Source: DATGIQ01 sp035295665
GTDB taxonomy: Bacteria; Planctomycetota; Planctomycetia; Gemmatales; Gemmataceae
Length of the DNA: 6,735 bases
Direction: 5' to 3'
NCBI GenBank assembly: GCA_035295665.1
Contig: DATGIQ010000688.1
Coordinates: 1 to 6,735 of the forward strand
Shown here: in pieces, positions 5,574 through 6,735 of the stretch
Layout of the letters: the number at the start of each line of letters is the position of its first letter
How positions within the stretch are numbered: position 1 is the first letter of the stretch
The notes under the pieces: generated by a model
Databases searched by the model: none
Told to the model about the DNA's origin: nothing
Seen by the model: only the letters and a program-made list of their open reading frames with translations
Position numbers and translations under genes: made by a program

Positions 5574-6735
5574 TCAAGCCTTCGCATTCGGCCGGGCCGC
5601 ACGACGGTCGGGGACCGAGAAGAGCCCCAGGTCCTCGTACAGGTAGCGATCCGGGTAACGCTTGTAACCCGTCCCGCCACGCTGCTCCCGTCGCATCAAC
5701 CACCTGCGGAGTCGCCGCTCGACGTATCGGCGGACCACGCGATACGCCCGGACCACTGGACCCTGGTTGAAGTACCCACACCACCCACGAAGGATGGGGT
5801 TGAGGACCTCGACCCGCTCCGCGGGTTCTTGCCAGTTCCAGCGGCGGGACGTCTCCTCATGGATTCGGGCCAAGAGCTTGCAGACCGACTTCTTCGACGG
5901 CCGGGTGCCGATGTACGGCCGACCGCCCTTGCCGTAGTAGCGCCCGACCGTGTAGCCGAGGAAGTCGAACGACTCCTCTGGTAGCCGCGCGAGTCGGGTC
6001 TTCCGCTCGTTCACGGTCAGCCCCAGCCGGGTCATCAGTCCGCGGAAGGTGGCCAGCGCCGCCGGCCCGAACCCGGGCCGGCAGCAGATGACCAGGTCGT
6101 CCGCGTAGTTGACCACACGCGCCTGGAGGCGCTGCTCGTGACCGAACTGCTTCCACGCCAGGACGAATCGCCGGAAGTACAGGTTGGCTAACAGGGGCGA
6201 AACGACACCGCCCTGGGGCGTGCCGCGGTTGGTGTCCGCGGCCGCCGTCGTGCGCTGCTCGCCCCGCTCCCGCCGCTCCACCACCGGGGCCTGTAGCCAG
6301 CGCTTCACGACCGACAGCACGCTGCCGTCCGCGATCCGCCGACTCAGGCACCGCATCAGCGGGCCGTGCGGGATCGTGTTGAAGTAGTCGGACAGGTCCG
6401 CGTCCACCACCTCGCACAGGCCCCGCTCGGTCACGTTGAAGTACACCCGCCGCACGGCCATCTTGGCGCCGAGTCCGGGGCGGAAACCGTACTGCTCCTC
6501 GCAGAGGTCCGCCTCGAAGATCGGCCCGATGACCAGCAGTACCGCCATCTGCACCACACGATCCCGAATCGTCGGAATGCCCAACGGACGTTGTCCGCCG
6601 CTCGCCTTGGGAATCCACACCCGGAGAAGGGGTTGCGGACGATACTCCTTCCGCCGCAACTCCTCCCGCAACGCCATCAACCACGGCCCCATGCCGTCGG
6701 ACTCGATGGCCGCGAACGACTGGTCATCCACGCCC
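5574..6735 (-). CDS. ltrA: Group II intron reverse transcriptase/maturase (N-terminus outside window)
   Basis: The frame is open to the right edge; GTG at 6731 is preceded in frame by a Gly codon, giving G-V-D-D-Q-S-F, the usual 'GVDG' region of these proteins, so the true start lies outside and that GTG is internal. Counting from this Val: IPKASGGQRPLGIPTIRDR at 40-58 is RT motif 1-2 (fingers), VVDADLSDYF at 108-117 holds the first catalytic Asp (probably D112), RGTPQGG at 169-175 with SPLLANLY at 178-185 is motif 4, and YADD at 209-212 is the active site. FDFLGYTVG follows, then the maturase/X region with LNPILRGWCGYF at 310-321. The protein ends 64 residues later with no Cys-pair HNH endonuclease motif, so mobility would use an endonuclease-independent route; this is inference. 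I see no internal stops. It should bind and help splice its own intron RNA and copy it into DNA. Confidence 0.95.
   Translation of the reverse strand, partial: GVDDQSFAAIESDGMGPWLMALREELRRKEYRPQPLLRVWIPKASGGQRPLGIPTIRDRVVQMAVLLVIGPIFEADLCEEQYGFRPGLGAKMAVRRVYFNVTERGLCEVVDADLSDYFNTIPHGPLMRCLSRRIADGSVLSVVKRWLQAPVVERRERGEQRTTAAADTNRGTPQGGVVSPLLANLYFRRFVLAWKQFGHEQRLQARVVNYADDLVICCRPGFGPAALATFRGLMTRLGLTVNERKTRLARLPEESFDFLGYTVGRYYGKGGRPYIGTRPSKKSVCKLLARIHEETSRRWNWQEPAERVEVLNPILRGWCGYFNQGPVVRAYRVVRRYVERRLRRWLMRREQRGGTGYKRYPDRYLYEDLGLFSVPDRRAARPNAKA

Larger units (their letters stand above)
5417..6735 (-). mobile_element. Group II intron, 3' part (5' end outside window)
   Basis: The minus strand carries, in order, a reverse transcriptase/maturase reading frame (domain IV), a 12-base spacer, domain V and domain VI, ending in CTCTAC at 5422-5417. 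The AC at the very end agrees with the usual AY intron terminus. The flanking base 5416 belongs to the IS66 transposase remnant, which gives an independent boundary at exactly the same place. Domains I-III, the exon-binding sites and the GUGYG-type 5' end would lie beyond 6735. The intron is antisense to the transposase gene it interrupts. Confidence 0.88.

Noticed and set aside
4940..5680. 246-codon minus-strand frame running from the intron into the IS66 remnant
   Set aside because: It crosses domains V and VI of the intron and the intron/IS66 boundary, and its Pro/Arg/Gly-rich translation is typical of frame noise in GC-rich RNA-coding DNA.
5430..5984. 184-codon plus-strand frame
   Set aside because: It is antisense to the maturase C-terminus and the intron ribozyme domains, with no family resemblance.
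5857..6684. 275-codon minus-strand frame in a second reading frame of the maturase region
   Set aside because: The overlapping frame contains the RT motifs including YADD. This one is Gly/Arg/Ala-rich and without motifs.
1..6735. CRISPR array, tRNA or rRNA genes, retron or other defence-associated reverse transcriptase system
   Set aside because: No regularly spaced repeats or RNA-gene signatures were seen. The reverse transcriptase is accounted for as a group II intron maturase by its X region and the adjacent domains V and VI.

Overview
The window looks like a chromosomal segment from a GC-rich free-living bacterium. A planctomycete (Gemmata/Isosphaera type) is my best guess, with Acidobacteriota as the alternative. 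The grounds are the Sec-exported redoxin / cytochrome c / copper-monooxygenase fusion protein, the Tat-exported purple-acid-phosphatase-like enzyme and the style of the IS66-type transposase remnant. All of this is recognised from sequence patterns without a database search, so the taxonomic call is an inference.

Layout. Bases 1-294 (+) hold the C-terminal end of a short-chain dehydrogenase/reductase (SDR) that begins outside the window. It converges on a set of three minus-strand genes read from high to low coordinates: a Tat-signal metallophosphoesterase (4700-3426), a 684-residue multidomain redox protein (3303-1249) and a second, complete SDR (1191-433). The gaps between them are 122 and 57 bases, so co-transcription is possible but not proven. 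The 138-base gap between the two convergent SDR genes contains a long imperfect stem-loop (304-373; 22 of 25 positions paired), probably a shared transcription end or a palindromic element.

From about 4863 to the right edge the DNA is mobile and partly decayed. A plus-strand IS66-type transposase remnant (4928-5416) keeps the N-terminal coiled coil and a C-terminal piece, but the middle is missing and the reading frame changes at the join. It stops abruptly at 5416, just after codons for Pro-Met of the family's conserved P-(M/I)-D-N-N motif. There the 3' end of a group II intron begins, in the opposite orientation. The intron's domain V (5561-5529) and domain VI (5525-5417, with a single bulged A seven bases from the intron end) can be folded by eye. 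They follow directly after a reverse transcriptase/maturase gene (6735-5574) that runs off the window and shows no C-terminal endonuclease domain.

How it fits together. The minus-strand genes encode two exported proteins (one Sec, one Tat) and one cytosolic oxidoreductase. No single pathway is evident. The right third is a nested insertion: a group II intron sits antisense inside a transposase gene, so splicing of the intron from its own strand could not restore the transposase message. The most noteworthy items are the four-domain redox protein and the base-resolved intron/IS66 junction.
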